From assembly GCF_036421855.1 (NCBI RefSeq), contig NZ_JAZGOK010000007.1: a DNA stretch of 64,000 nucleotides, one strand, 5' to 3'. This document shows positions 31,403 through 39,545 of this stretch, in pieces. The DNA is from Georgenia_B sunbinii (GTDB lineage Bacteria > Actinomycetota > Actinomycetes > Actinomycetales > Actinomycetaceae). How positions within the stretch are numbered: the stretch's first letter is position 1; each line of letters opens with the position of its first letter. Made by a program: the position numbers and the translations under genes. The notes under the pieces are model-generated. The model had not been told where the DNA came from, did not search any database, and was given only the letters and a program-made list of their open reading frames with translations.

Positions 31403-32863
31403 ATGATGGGCAGCCTCGTCGCGGGGATCGACTCCTCGACCCAGTCCTGCAAGGTCGTCGTCCGGGACGCCGGCACCGGAGCGTTGCGGCGCTTCGGGCA
31501 GGCCAGCCACCCGGCCGGCACGGAGGTCGACCCCGCGGCGTGGTGGGACGCCCTGCAGGTGGCCGTCGGCGCCGCCGGCGGGCTGGCGGACGTGGCGGCG
31601 GTGGCCGTCGGTGGGCAGCAGCACGGCATGGTCGCGCTGGACGCCGACGGCGAGGTGATCAGGCCGGCGCTGCTGTGGAACGACACCCGCAGCGCCGGCG
31701 CCGCCGAGGACCTGGTGGCCGCCCTCGGCCGGGCGGAGACCGGCGACGAGGCCGACGGGCCGGCGGCGTGGGCGGCGGCGATCGGCTCGGTCCCGGTGGC
31801 CTCGCTCACGGTGACCAAGCTGCGCTGGCTCGCCGACCACGAGCCGGAGAACGCAGCTCGTATCGCCGCGGTGGCGCTGCCGCACGACTGGCTCACCTGG
31901 CGTCTCAGTGGCGCCACCAGCCTGGACACGCTCGTCACCGACCGGTCGGACGCCTCCGGGACCGGGTACTTCGACACCGCCCGTGGGCAGTACCGCCGCG
32001 AGCTGCTCGCGCTCGCGCTGCGCCGCGACGACGTCGACTCGATCGTGCTGCCCCGGGTGCTCGGGCCCGCCGAGCAGGCGGGCACCGGCGACCGGGCCGC
32101 GGGCCTGGGGCACCTCGTGCTCGGCCCCGGGGCGGGCGACAACGCCGCCGCGGCGCTCGGGCTCGGCATGGCCCCCGGCGACGTGACGATCTCGATCGGC
32201 ACCTCCGGCGTCGTCTCCGCGATCTCCGCGAAGCCGGTGGCGGACCCGAGCGGCCTGGTCACCGGGTTCGCCGACGCCACCGGCGCGTTCCTGCCGCTCG
32301 CGGTGACGCTCAACGGCTCGCGGGTGCTCGACGCGGCTGCCGCGATGCTCGGCGTCGACCACGCGGGGCTGGCCGAGCTGGCGCTCGCGGCCCGCCCCGG
32401 TGCTGCCGGCCTCACCCTGGTGCCCTATCTCGAGGGCGAGCGCACCCCCAACCTGCCGCACGCGACGGGGTCCTTCATCGGGCTGACCCTGGAGTCGATG
32501 AGCCGGGAGAACGTGGCGCGCGCAGCCGTCGAGGGCCTGCTGTGCGGACTTGCCGGTGGCCTGGACGCGATGCGCGGCCAGGGCGTACCGGTCGAGCGGA
32601 TCCGGCTCATCGGTGGCTCGGCCCGGTCCCGCGCGGTGCAGGAGATCGCGCCGACGGTGTTCGGGACCGACGTCCAGGTGCCGGAGCCCGGCGAGTACGT
32701 CGCCGACGGCGCTGCCCGGCAGGCTGCCTGGGTGCTCGACGGCACCGAGGAGGCGCCGTCGTGGCAGACCTCGAATGTCCGCACCGTGTCGGCGCCGCCC
32801 GCCCCAGAGGTCCGCGAGCGCTACGCCGCCCGCACCCACCACGTCGTCCCCCGCCCGTCCTGA
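31403..32863 (+). CDS. xylB: Xylulokinase
   Basis: This phosphorylates D-xylulose to xylulose 5-phosphate, linking XylA to the pentose phosphate pathway. It is an FGGY kinase of about 486 residues with VAGIDSSTQSCKVVV (phosphate loop), VGGQQHGMVALD, ALLWNDTRS, SIGTSGVVSA and a C-terminal LIGGSARSRAVQEIAP. Two consecutive ATG codons are possible: AGGAG is only three bases from 31403 but six from 31406, so 31406 may be the real start. The downstream flank carries two near-identical palindromes. Confidence 0.95.
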   Translation: MMGSLVAGIDSSTQSCKVVVRDAGTGALRRFGQASHPAGTEVDPAAWWDALQVAVGAAGGLADVAAVAVGGQQHGMVALDADGEVIRPALLWNDTRSAGAAEDLVAALGRAETGDEADGPAAWAAAIGSVPVASLTVTKLRWLADHEPENAARIAAVALPHDWLTWRLSGATSLDTLVTDRSDASGTGYFDTARGQYRRELLALALRRDDVDSIVLPRVLGPAEQAGTGDRAAGLGHLVLGPGAGDNAAAALGLGMAPGDVTISIGTSGVVSAISAKPVADPSGLVTGFADATGAFLPLAVTLNGSRVLDAAAAMLGVDHAGLAELALAARPGAAGLTLVPYLEGERTPNLPHATGSFIGLTLESMSRENVARAAVEGLLCGLAGGLDAMRGQGVPVERIRLIGGSARSRAVQEIAPTVFGTDVQVPEPGEYVADGAARQAAWVLDGTEEAPSWQTSNVRTVSAPPAPEVRERYAARTHHVVPRPS

Positions 32864-32940
32864 GCGCCGAGATACCCGACCTCGGCGTCAGTAGGCGCTG
32901 TGGTGCGCCCCTGACGCCGAGATACCCGATCTCGGCGTCA
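32861..32940. repeat. Two tandem REP-like palindromes
   Basis: 32861-32890 and 32912-32940 are copies of one element built from the half-site TGACGCCGAGAT, the loop ACCCG and the reverse half-site. The second copy has a perfect 12-bp stem; the first has small mismatches and overlaps the xylB stop codon. They lie 21 bp apart between convergent genes and could end transcription from both sides. Confidence 0.75.
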
Positions 32941-32945
32941 AGGGG

Positions 32946-33611
32946 CTAGGGGCGTTCGGCGAACTTTTCCAGGAGGGATGAGTCGCCGCTGACGATGATG
33001 GTGTCGCCCGGGTTGATCCGGGTCTGGTCGGTGGCGTACTCGAAGGCCTCGCCGGGTGACTTCACGCCGAGCACCGTCACGCCGTAGCGGCCGCGGATCT
33101 TCGACTCCCCGATGGTGAAGCCCTGGGTCTCTCGGGGCGGGCGCATCTTGACGATGGTGAACCCGTCCTCCATCTCGATGTAGTCGAGCATCCGGCCGGA
33201 GACCATGTGCGCGACCCGCTGCCCGGCGTCGTGCTCGGGGTAGACCACGTGGTGCGCCCCGATGCGGCGCAGGATCCGGCCGTGCTCGGCCGAGGTCGCC
33301 TTCGCCCAGATCTGCGGTATCTCCATGTCGACGAGGTTCGCGGTGATCAGCACGCTGGCCTCCAGCGACGTCCCGACGCCGACGACGACCACCGGGAAGT
33401 CCTGCGCGCCGAGCTGCTCGAGCGCCTCGGGATTGGTGGCGTCGGCCTGCACGAGCGGCAGCCGGCTGGCCCACTGGGAGACCAGGTCGGCGTCCTTCTC
33501 GACGGCGAGCACCTCACGGTCGAGGTCGTCGAGGGTGACCGCGATCGCGGCACCGAACCGGCCCAGGCCGATGACCAGCACCGACCTCGTGTGGGTGTTG
33601 CGCTCCGGCAT
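32946..33611 (-). CDS. Potassium-channel regulatory subunit (KtrA/TrkA, RCK)
   Basis: This is a 221-residue cytoplasmic gating protein: an N-terminal Rossmann RCK domain (VLVIGLGRFGAAIAVTL, with the GxGxxG nucleotide site) and a C-terminal TrkA-C domain (about 140-221). It binds NAD(H)/ATP-type ligands and opens the membrane subunit encoded just upstream at 33664-35058 on the same strand. The 52-bp gap has a modest GAGAGAGG ribosome site. Confidence 0.92.
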   Translation of the reverse strand: MPERNTHTRSVLVIGLGRFGAAIAVTLDDLDREVLAVEKDADLVSQWASRLPLVQADATNPEALEQLGAQDFPVVVVGVGTSLEASVLITANLVDMEIPQIWAKATSAEHGRILRRIGAHHVVYPEHDAGQRVAHMVSGRMLDYIEMEDGFTIVKMRPPRETQGFTIGESKIRGRYGVTVLGVKSPGEAFEYATDQTRINPGDTIIVSGDSSLLEKFAERP

Positions 33612-33663
33612 CTGTCCGCCTCTCTCCTCGGGGCCGCGTGGCCGCCGGCTAAGTGTGGCCCCG

Positions 33664-35058
33664 TCAGCCGATGGTCGGCGACTCTGCGGGCATCCGGATC
33701 ACCCGTCGGCGCTGGCGCAGCGCGAGCGCGGCGGCGAGCGTGATGGTGCCCAGCCGGCCGGCGAACATCAGCGCGGCGAGGACGTACTTGCCGCTGTCGG
33801 GCAGTGAGTCGATGGCGCCGGTGCTCAGCCCGACTGTCGCGAACGCCGAGATCACCTCGAAGAGCACGACCTCGAGGTGCAGGTCGGTCAGCGTGAGGAG
33901 CAGCAGGGTCGCGACGCCGACGAGCGTGGCGCCGAGGAAGGCGACGGCGACCGCCAGCCGGATCGTCGACGTCGGCACCCGGCGCCCGAACGCCTCGACG
34001 TCCCGGTCGCCGCGGGCCTCGGCGATGATCGCCAGCACGAGCACCGCGAAGGTCGTCACCTTGATCCCGCCCGCCGTCGACGCCGAGCCGCCGCCGACGA
34101 ACATCAGCGCGTCCTGGACGAACCAGGTGGCGTCGGTCATCTCGCTGACCTCGATCGTCGAGAGGCCGGAGGAGCGCGAGTTCACGCCGCTGAGCAGCGA
34201 GGCCAGCACCCGGTCTGCCACCGGCAGCCGTCCGAGCGTGGCGGGGTTGGCCCACTCCAGCAGCCCGACGACGAGCGTCCCGCCGACCGCGAGTGCGCCG
34301 TAGGTGACCAGCGTCAGCTTGCTGTGCAGCGTGAGCTTCGTGCGGCGCCGCCACCGTTCGGCGAGGTTGAGGATGACCGGGAAGCCGAGCGCCCCGATCG
34401 CGCTGCCGAGGATGATCGGCAGGCACATCCACCAGTCGCCGACGAACGGCGCCAGCCCGCCCTCGAGGACGACGAAGCCGGCGTTGTTGAAGATCGACAG
34501 CGCCATGAAGGTGCCGTGCCACAGCGCGGCACCGAAGGGCTCGCCGAGCGCGAGGAACCGCGGCACGAGCACGAGCATGAGCACGAGCTCGACGACGAGC
34601 GAGGCCGCCACGACCAGCCGGACCAGCGTGCCGACCTCGCCGAGCTTGGTCGTCTTGGTCTCCGACGCCGCGAGCATCCGCTGGGTGAGGCCGATCCGGC
34701 GGGACACCGCGAGGCCGAGGATCGAGGCGAGCGTCATGACGCCCAGGCCGCCGATCTTGACACCGACGATGATGACGGCCTGGCCGAACCCGGACCAGTA
34801 GGTCGCGGTGGAGACGGTGGTCAGCCCGGTGACGCACACCGCGGAGACGGCCGTGAACAACGCGTCGACGAACGGTGCCCGGTCCCCGCTGACCGTCGCG
34901 GCCGGCAGTGAAAGAAGCGCCGTGACGACCCCGATGATGCCGGCGAACACGACGAGCGCGAGCCGGGCGGGGGACCGGCGGGCGAGGTGGTCGACGAAGT
35001 CGCGGCCGGCGCGCATGACGCGCGGCAGCAGCGAGACAGGTGGCGGCGCGGTCGTCAT
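33664..35058 (-). CDS. Potassium uptake membrane subunit (KtrB/TrkH)
   Basis: This is a 464-residue K+ transporter of the TrkH/KtrB superfamily. The four pore-loop repeats are visible as AVCVTGLTT, NNAGFVVLEG, NSRSSGLST and FATVGLSTG, each with the filter glycine. ATG 35058 was chosen; a longer frame to 35181 would overlap the divergent deacetylase gene and adds nothing TrkH-like. It forms an operon with the KtrA-type regulator. Confidence 0.92.
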   Translation of the reverse strand: MTTAPPPVSLLPRVMRAGRDFVDHLARRSPARLALVVFAGIIGVVTALLSLPAATVSGDRAPFVDALFTAVSAVCVTGLTTVSTATYWSGFGQAVIIVGVKIGGLGVMTLASILGLAVSRRIGLTQRMLAASETKTTKLGEVGTLVRLVVAASLVVELVLMLVLVPRFLALGEPFGAALWHGTFMALSIFNNAGFVVLEGGLAPFVGDWWMCLPIILGSAIGALGFPVILNLAERWRRRTKLTLHSKLTLVTYGALAVGGTLVVGLLEWANPATLGRLPVADRVLASLLSGVNSRSSGLSTIEVSEMTDATWFVQDALMFVGGGSASTAGGIKVTTFAVLVLAIIAEARGDRDVEAFGRRVPTSTIRLAVAVAFLGATLVGVATLLLLTLTDLHLEVVLFEVISAFATVGLSTGAIDSLPDSGKYVLAALMFAGRLGTITLAAALALRQRRRVIRMPAESPTIG

Positions 35059-35131
35059 GAAGACGTCCGGTCGGCGCGGGGCATGGCCACGGGCACACGA
35101 TGCCAGAGATGACGCCGCGCTACCGTGAGCC

Positions 35132-36304
35132 ATGCCCAACGTCCCCCTCCTGCCGTGGAGCGAGGAGCTGCTCGAGTACAACTTCGGGGCCGGTCACCCG
35201 ATGGCGCCGATCCGGCTGATGCTCACCCACGCCCTCGTCCGGGACCTGGGGATCCTCGACCGGCTCCACGTCGAGCCGGTGGTGAGCGCGACGACGGCGG
35301 AGCTGCTGCGGGCCCACGAGACGCAGTACGTCGCTGCCGTGCGCGCGGCAGGCGCCGGCCGCCCGGCACCGGAGTTCGGCCTCGACGAGGCGGACAACCC
35401 GATCTTCGAGGGGATGCACGAGGCGGCCGCCAGGATCGCCGGCTCCACGCTGGCGGCGGCCACCGCGGTGTGGCGCGGGGACGCGCCGCGCGCGCTGAGC
35501 CTGGCCGGCGGCATGCACCACGCGATGCCGCGGCGGGCGTCGGGCTTCTGCGTCTACAACGACCTCAGCGTGGCGATCGCCGCGCTGCTCGCCGACGGCG
35601 CCACCCGGGTGGCCTACGTCGACCTCGACGCGCACCACGGCGACGGCGTGGAGCGGGCGTTCTGGGACGACGAGCGGGTGCTGACCATCTCGGTGCACCA
35701 GCACCCCGGGTCGCTGTTCCCCGGCACCGGGTACGCCCAGGACATCGGCTCATCCGCCGCTCGTGGCCGAGCCGTCAACGTGCCGCTCGCGCCGGGCGCC
35801 TCGGGCGGTCCGTGGCTGCGCGTGCTCGACGCCGTCGTCGAGCCGCTGCTGCGCGAGTTCCAGCCGCAGGTCCTCGTCACCCAGCACGGCAGCGACAGTC
35901 ACCGCCGCGACCCGCTCGCCGAGCTGGACGTCTCGGTGGACGCCCAGCGGCGCGCGGCGCTCCTCATGGCTGAGCTGGCCGACCGGTACGCCGGCGGTCG
36001 GTGGGTGGCGACCGGTGGCGGCGGCTACGAGGTCGTCGAGGTCGTGCCTCGGGTGTGGGCGCACCTGGCGGCGGTCGTGGCGGGCGAGCCGATCCCTCCG
36101 CAGGCGGCGGTGCCGGAGTCCTGGCGGAGGCTCGTCCACGACCTCGCGGCGGTCGAGGCACCGCTGACGATGACCGACGGCGAGGACGGCAGCTTCGTGC
36201 CGTGGTCCGCCGGTTACGACCCGGACGACGACGTCGACCGTGCGATCATGGCGGCCCGGAACGCGGTCTTCCCCTGGCACGGCCTGGATCCGCTCGACCG
36301 CTGA
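35132..36304 (+). CDS. acuC: AcuC-like histone-deacetylase-family amidohydrolase
   Basis: This is a 390-residue zinc-dependent deacetylase-fold protein. Motifs are GGMHHAMPRRASGFCVYNDL (the catalytic His pair and substrate channel), YVDLDAHHGDGV (zinc ligands Asp/His), SVHQHPGSLFPGTG and TGGGGYE (active-site tyrosine). AcuC proteins deacetylate and activate acetyl-CoA synthetase; the true substrate here is inferred from family only. The start has a CTACCGTGAGCC context, suggesting a leaderless or near-leaderless transcript. Confidence 0.88.
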   Translation: MPNVPLLPWSEELLEYNFGAGHPMAPIRLMLTHALVRDLGILDRLHVEPVVSATTAELLRAHETQYVAAVRAAGAGRPAPEFGLDEADNPIFEGMHEAAARIAGSTLAAATAVWRGDAPRALSLAGGMHHAMPRRASGFCVYNDLSVAIAALLADGATRVAYVDLDAHHGDGVERAFWDDERVLTISVHQHPGSLFPGTGYAQDIGSSAARGRAVNVPLAPGASGGPWLRVLDAVVEPLLREFQPQVLVTQHGSDSHRRDPLAELDVSVDAQRRAALLMAELADRYAGGRWVATGGGGYEVVEVVPRVWAHLAAVVAGEPIPPQAAVPESWRRLVHDLAAVEAPLTMTDGEDGSFVPWSAGYDPDDDVDRAIMAARNAVFPWHGLDPLDR

Positions 36305-36393
36305 GGCGCGAGATTCGTTTCCCAAACCGTGACGGAGGCTCTAGAGTTCGTGGGAATGCCCTCACGGGCGGGACGAGACAGGGGCAGGTGGAC

Positions 36394-36603
36394 ATGAGCG
36401 TGCAGCAGCCGCCGCGGTTCCTCACGGTTGCCGAGGTTGCGGATCTCCTGCGCGTCTCGAAGATGACCGTCTACCGCATGGTGCACGCCGGGGACATCCC
36501 CGCGGTGCGCGTGGGCCGTTCTTTCCGGGTCCCCCAGCAGGTGGTCGACGAGCTGTTGACCGCCGGCAGCGGCGACTGGAGCCCGGAGAGCCAGGCCCGC
36601 TGA
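36394..36603 (+). CDS. BldC-like excisionase-family DNA-binding protein
   Basis: This is a 69-residue MerR/excisionase-type winged helix: FLTVAEVADLLRVSKMTVYR followed by MVHAGDIPAVRVGRSFRVP. It fills the whole protein, as in BldC, the small developmental regulator conserved across Actinobacteria. ATG 36394 follows GGGCAGGTGGAC; an in-frame GTG two codons earlier is an alternative start. The bS22 gene downstream is the common actinobacterial neighbour. Confidence 0.88.
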   Translation: MSVQQPPRFLTVAEVADLLRVSKMTVYRMVHAGDIPAVRVGRSFRVPQQVVDELLTAGSGDWSPESQAR

Positions 36604-36721
36604 GGCCTTTCGTCACGGTCTGTGGGCGCGAGCCCGCCATGAGGCGCTAGACTGGGCGATCTGCGTGTAGTCCCGTGCTGCGCGCCTGTTCCGTTCCGGC
36701 TCACCAGCACTGCGAGGACCC

Positions 36722-36820
36722 ATGGGCTCTGTCATCAAGAAGCGCCGCAAGCGCATGTCGAAGAAGAAGCACCGCAAGCTGCTTCGCAAGACGCGCCACC
36801 AGCGACGTAACAAGAAGTGA
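36722..36820 (+). CDS. bS22-type mini ribosomal protein (AURKAIP1/COX24 domain)
   Basis: This 32-residue, extremely basic protein (MGSVIKKRRKRMSKKKHRKL to QRRNKK) matches the AURKAIP1/COX24-domain small ribosomal protein of Actinobacteria, called bS22 in mycobacteria, which binds rRNA near the decoding centre. GAGGA precedes the ATG. Because of its size it is easily missed by gene callers. A hairpin terminator follows 22 bp later. Confidence 0.92.
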   Translation: MGSVIKKRRKRMSKKKHRKLLRKTRHQRRNKK

Positions 36821-36842
36821 GCTCGGCTCACCACTGACATTC

Positions 36843-36869
36843 CCAGGCCCGGCATCTTGCCGGGCCTGG
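36843..36869. terminator. Bidirectional terminator between bS22 and the HAD phosphatase
   Basis: A perfect 12-bp stem (CCAGGCCCGGCA and its complement) with a 3-nt loop lies between convergent genes. Confidence 0.85.
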
Positions 36870-36875
36870 TGTGTT

Positions 36876-37703
36876 TCAGCGGCCGCCGACGCGCCGCCAG
36901 GCAGCGCGGGCGACGGCGGTCGCCGCCCACACCGCGCCGGCCCAGCTCGCTCCTCGCACCCCGGTGCGGACGCCGCGGCCGACGTCGCGGCGACGCCGCC
37001 GGAAGTCACGCACCGGCCAGCCCACGTCCACGGCGTGCAGCCGTAGCCGCGGCTCGGGGTTGATGGCGCACGGGTGTCCCACGCTGGACAGCAGCGGGAT
37101 GTCGTTGACCGAGTCTCCGTAGGCGTGGCTGGCGGCGAGGTGGATGCCCCGTCGCAGCGCGAGGTCGAGCACCCGGATCTTCTTGCCCTCGCCGTGGAGC
37201 ATGCTTCCTTCGAGCCGGCCGGTGTAGACGCCGTCCTCGGACTCGGCCGTCGTGCCCAGCGCGCCGGTGACGCCCAGGCGGCGGGCGATGAGGTCGGCGA
37301 TCTCGGTCGGGGTGGCGGTGATCAGCCAGACCTCGTTCCCCGCCGCCAGGTGCCCGTCGATGAGTGCGCGGGCACCGGGGAAGATCTTGTTCGCCAGGAC
37401 CTGGTCGTAGACGTCCTCGCCGATCGAGACCACCTCCGCCACCGTGTGGCCGTGCATGATCCGCAGCGCCCGGCCCCGGACGGCGTTGATGCGTCGGACG
37501 TCCTCGCCCAGCAGCAGGTACGCCACCGAGTGGGCGCCGAAGAAGGCGATGTCGCGCAGCCCGAAGAAGTCGCGCCGGTAGAGCTCGCGGGCGAGGTGGT
37601 AGGCGCTGGCGCCGCGGATGATGGTGTTGTCGACGTCGAAGAACGCAGCTACCGGGGCGGGCTCACCGGAGGGGCCGCCGTCAGGCTCGCGAGTCGCAGG
37701 CAC
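36876..37703 (-). CDS. HAD-IB family phosphatase
   Basis: This is a 275-residue HAD phosphohydrolase of the SerB-like IB subfamily. Motif I is FFDVDNTII (nucleophile Asp23, acid Asp25), motif II LITATPTEI, motif III the Lys in GEGKKIRVLD, and motif IV YGDSVNDIPLL. The C-terminal roughly 45 residues are Arg/Ala/Trp-rich and may contact membrane. Substrate is unknown; lipid phosphates or phosphoserine-type compounds are typical of the subfamily. Confidence 0.85.
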   Translation of the reverse strand: MPATREPDGGPSGEPAPVAAFFDVDNTIIRGASAYHLARELYRRDFFGLRDIAFFGAHSVAYLLLGEDVRRINAVRGRALRIMHGHTVAEVVSIGEDVYDQVLANKIFPGARALIDGHLAAGNEVWLITATPTEIADLIARRLGVTGALGTTAESEDGVYTGRLEGSMLHGEGKKIRVLDLALRRGIHLAASHAYGDSVNDIPLLSSVGHPCAINPEPRLRLHAVDVGWPVRDFRRRRRDVGRGVRTGVRGASWAGAVWAATAVARAAWRRVGGR

Positions 37704-37754
37704 GTGGTCAGCCTACGGGCACCGGCGCGCGTGGGGGCGCCGTACGCTGGGCCG

Positions 37755-37997
37755 ATGAGCGAGACTCGAGCGGTGCTCTACGGCCGGGCCGGCTGCCACC
37801 TGTGCGACGTCGCCCGGGAGGTCGTCGCCGAGGAGACCCGGCTCGCCGGCACCGGGTTCACCGAGATCGACGTGGACACCGACCCGCAGCTGCAGGCCCG
37901 CTACGGCGAGTACGTCCCGGTGGTCACCGTCGATGACGTCACCCAGGGGTACTGGCAGATCGACCCCGCCCGGCTGCGGGCGGCGCTCCGCGGGTGA
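37755..37997 (+). CDS. Glutaredoxin-family protein
   Basis: This 80-residue thioredoxin-fold protein has the redox motif Cys14-His-Leu-Cys17 and a cis-Pro in EYVPVVTVDD. It belongs to the DUF836-like glutaredoxins of Actinobacteria. The start is close to a -10-like TACGCT sequence, suggesting leaderless expression. It is divergent from the HAD phosphatase gene; this pair is common in the phylum. Confidence 0.85.
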   Translation: MSETRAVLYGRAGCHLCDVAREVVAEETRLAGTGFTEIDVDTDPQLQARYGEYVPVVTVDDVTQGYWQIDPARLRAALRG

Positions 37998-38047
37998 GGC
38001 ACGCCGCCGGGGCCGACCGGTGGCCCCGGCGTCCGGCCCGGAACGAC

Positions 38048-38091
38048 GACGTCCGCCGTCGGCCACCCGGTGGGCGGCGACGGCGGACGTC
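38048..38091. terminator. Bidirectional terminator, glutaredoxin / yceI
   Basis: A perfect 14-bp stem (GACGTCCGCCGTCG and its complement) with a GC-rich loop separates the convergent genes. It is followed at 38100-38109 by a run of ten G. Confidence 0.85.
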
Positions 38092-38112
38092 GGGAGGAAG
38101 GGGGGGGGGCGA

Positions 38113-38667
38113 TCAGGCCTGCGCCGGCTCCTCGGCGGGGACCATCGCGGAGATCTCGAGCGAGATGCGGATCTTGTCGCCGACGAGCACGCCACCGGCC
38201 TCGAGCGCGGCGTTCCAGGTCAGCCCGAACTCCTTGCGGGAGATGTCGGTGGTCGCGGAGAAGCCGACGCGGGTGACGCCGAACGCGTCCACGGCGCCGC
38301 CGTTGAACTCGGTCGCGAGCTTGACCGGCTTGGTGACGCCGTTGATGGTCATGTCACCGTTGACGGTGAACTCCTCGCCGGAGCCCTCGACGCCGGTGGT
38401 GACGAAGGTCCAGGTCGGCTTGTTCTCGGCGTCCCAGAAGTCGGCGCTGCGGAGGTGGCCGTCGCGGTTCGCGTCGTTGGTGCTGACGGACGCGGACTGG
38501 ATGGTGACGTCGACCGTGGAGTCGGCGAAGTTCTCGGCGACGACGACCTGGCCGGCGAAGTCGGTGAACTGGCCGCGGACCTTGGAGATGCCGGCGTGCC
38601 GGACGGTGAAGCCGACCTCGGAGTGCGAGGAGTCGATGACGTAGGTGCCGGGGGTGGGAGTGCTCAT
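38113..38667 (-). CDS. YceI-family periplasmic-type lipid-binding protein
   Basis: This is a 184-residue YceI lipocalin-like protein: TYVIDSSHSEVGFTVRHAGI at the N-terminus, then MTINGVTKPVKLATEFN and the C-terminal KIRISLEISA. Family members bind isoprenoids such as quinone-like lipids and are often induced by stress. No signal peptide is present, as in many actinobacterial members. It has a strong promoter and an inverted repeat upstream. A CTGGAGG ribosome site precedes the ATG. Confidence 0.92.
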   Translation of the reverse strand: MSTPTPGTYVIDSSHSEVGFTVRHAGISKVRGQFTDFAGQVVVAENFADSTVDVTIQSASVSTNDANRDGHLRSADFWDAENKPTWTFVTTGVEGSGEEFTVNGDMTINGVTKPVKLATEFNGGAVDAFGVTRVGFSATTDISRKEFGLTWNAALEAGGVLVGDKIRISLEISAMVPAEEPAQA

Positions 38668-38681
38668 GGGGGTCCTCCAGG

Positions 38682-38709
38682 AGTTGAACGATCACTTGAC
38701 TCTTCAACT
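38682..38709 (-). promoter_or_regulatory. Inverted repeat over the yceI promoter
   Basis: AGTTGAA (38682-38688) and TTCAACT (38703-38709) form an inverted repeat with a 14-bp spacer that overlaps the -10 box and the start point, a plausible site for a MarR/HxlR-type repressor. The regulator is unknown. Confidence 0.5.
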
Positions 38710-38735
38710 ATAGACCCGGGGGTCCGGTGTCGCAA
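38707..38735 (-). promoter_or_regulatory. yceI promoter
   Basis: On the minus strand TTGCGA (38730-38735) and TATAGT (38707-38712) are separated by 17 bp, an unusually good sigma-70 type match for this GC-rich genome. Confidence 0.65.
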
Positions 38736-38840
38736 GTGCGGGTGGAGTGGCGCACGTCATAGCCGCGTGGTGCTGCGGAGCCGTGGCCCGGCCGCGAGGA
38801 CGTGGTTCGCAGACGCCGGCCAATTTGCGACACTGGGGTC

Positions 38841-39545
38841 ATGTCACGAACCACCGTGCACCTGCTCCGTCACGGCGAGGTCCACAACCCTGGCGGCGTC
38901 CTCTACGGCCGGCTGCCGGGGTACCGGCTCTCCGACCGTGGCCGGCTGATGGCCGAACGGGTCGCCCAGGTGCTCCACGACGGCGGGCACGACGTCCGCG
39001 CGGTCGTCGCCTCACCGCTGCAGCGCGCGCAGGAGACGGCAGCGCCGACCGCCGCCGCCTTCGGCCTGCCCGTGGACACCGACGAGCGCCTCATCGAGGC
39101 CGGCAACTCCTTCGAGGGCACCACGGTGGGCAGCGAGCGCAGCAAGCTCGCCAGCCCGCGCTACTGGCCCCGCTACATCAACCCGGCCCGGCCGAGCTGG
39201 GGCGAGCCCTACCGCGAGCAGGTGGCCCGGATGACCGCCGCCGTCGCCGACGTCCGCCGGCGGGTCGACGGTCAGGACGGCGCCGAGGTGCTGCTCGTCA
39301 GCCACCAGCTGCCGATCTGGGTCACCCGGCTGTTCCTCGAGCGCCGCCCGCTGTGGCACGACCCGCGCCGGCGTCAGTGCACCCTCGCCTCGCTCACCTC
39401 GCTCACCTTCGACGGCTCCCGGCTCGTCGGCCTCGGCTACTGGGAGCCCGCGGCCGACCTGCTCGAGGGGGCCCGCGACCTGCTCCCCGGCGCCTCCGCC
39501 GCGCAGGTGCCCCAGCCCGCACCGCCCGCGCAGGAGCCGGCGTGA
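38841..39545 (+). CDS. Histidine phosphatase (phosphoglycerate-mutase-like)
   Basis: This 234-residue enzyme has the phospho-His motif LLRHGEV, SPLQRAQETA and the second catalytic His in LLVSHQLPIW. Its substrate is unknown. ATG 38841 sits in a CACTGGGGTC leaderless-type context; a longer frame from 38802 was rejected. Its stop overlaps the next start (GTGA), making it the first gene of the cytochrome c maturation operon, an arrangement seen widely in Actinobacteria. Confidence 0.9.
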   Translation: MSRTTVHLLRHGEVHNPGGVLYGRLPGYRLSDRGRLMAERVAQVLHDGGHDVRAVVASPLQRAQETAAPTAAAFGLPVDTDERLIEAGNSFEGTTVGSERSKLASPRYWPRYINPARPSWGEPYREQVARMTAAVADVRRRVDGQDGAEVLLVSHQLPIWVTRLFLERRPLWHDPRRRQCTLASLTSLTFDGSRLVGLGYWEPAADLLEGARDLLPGASAAQVPQPAPPAQEPA

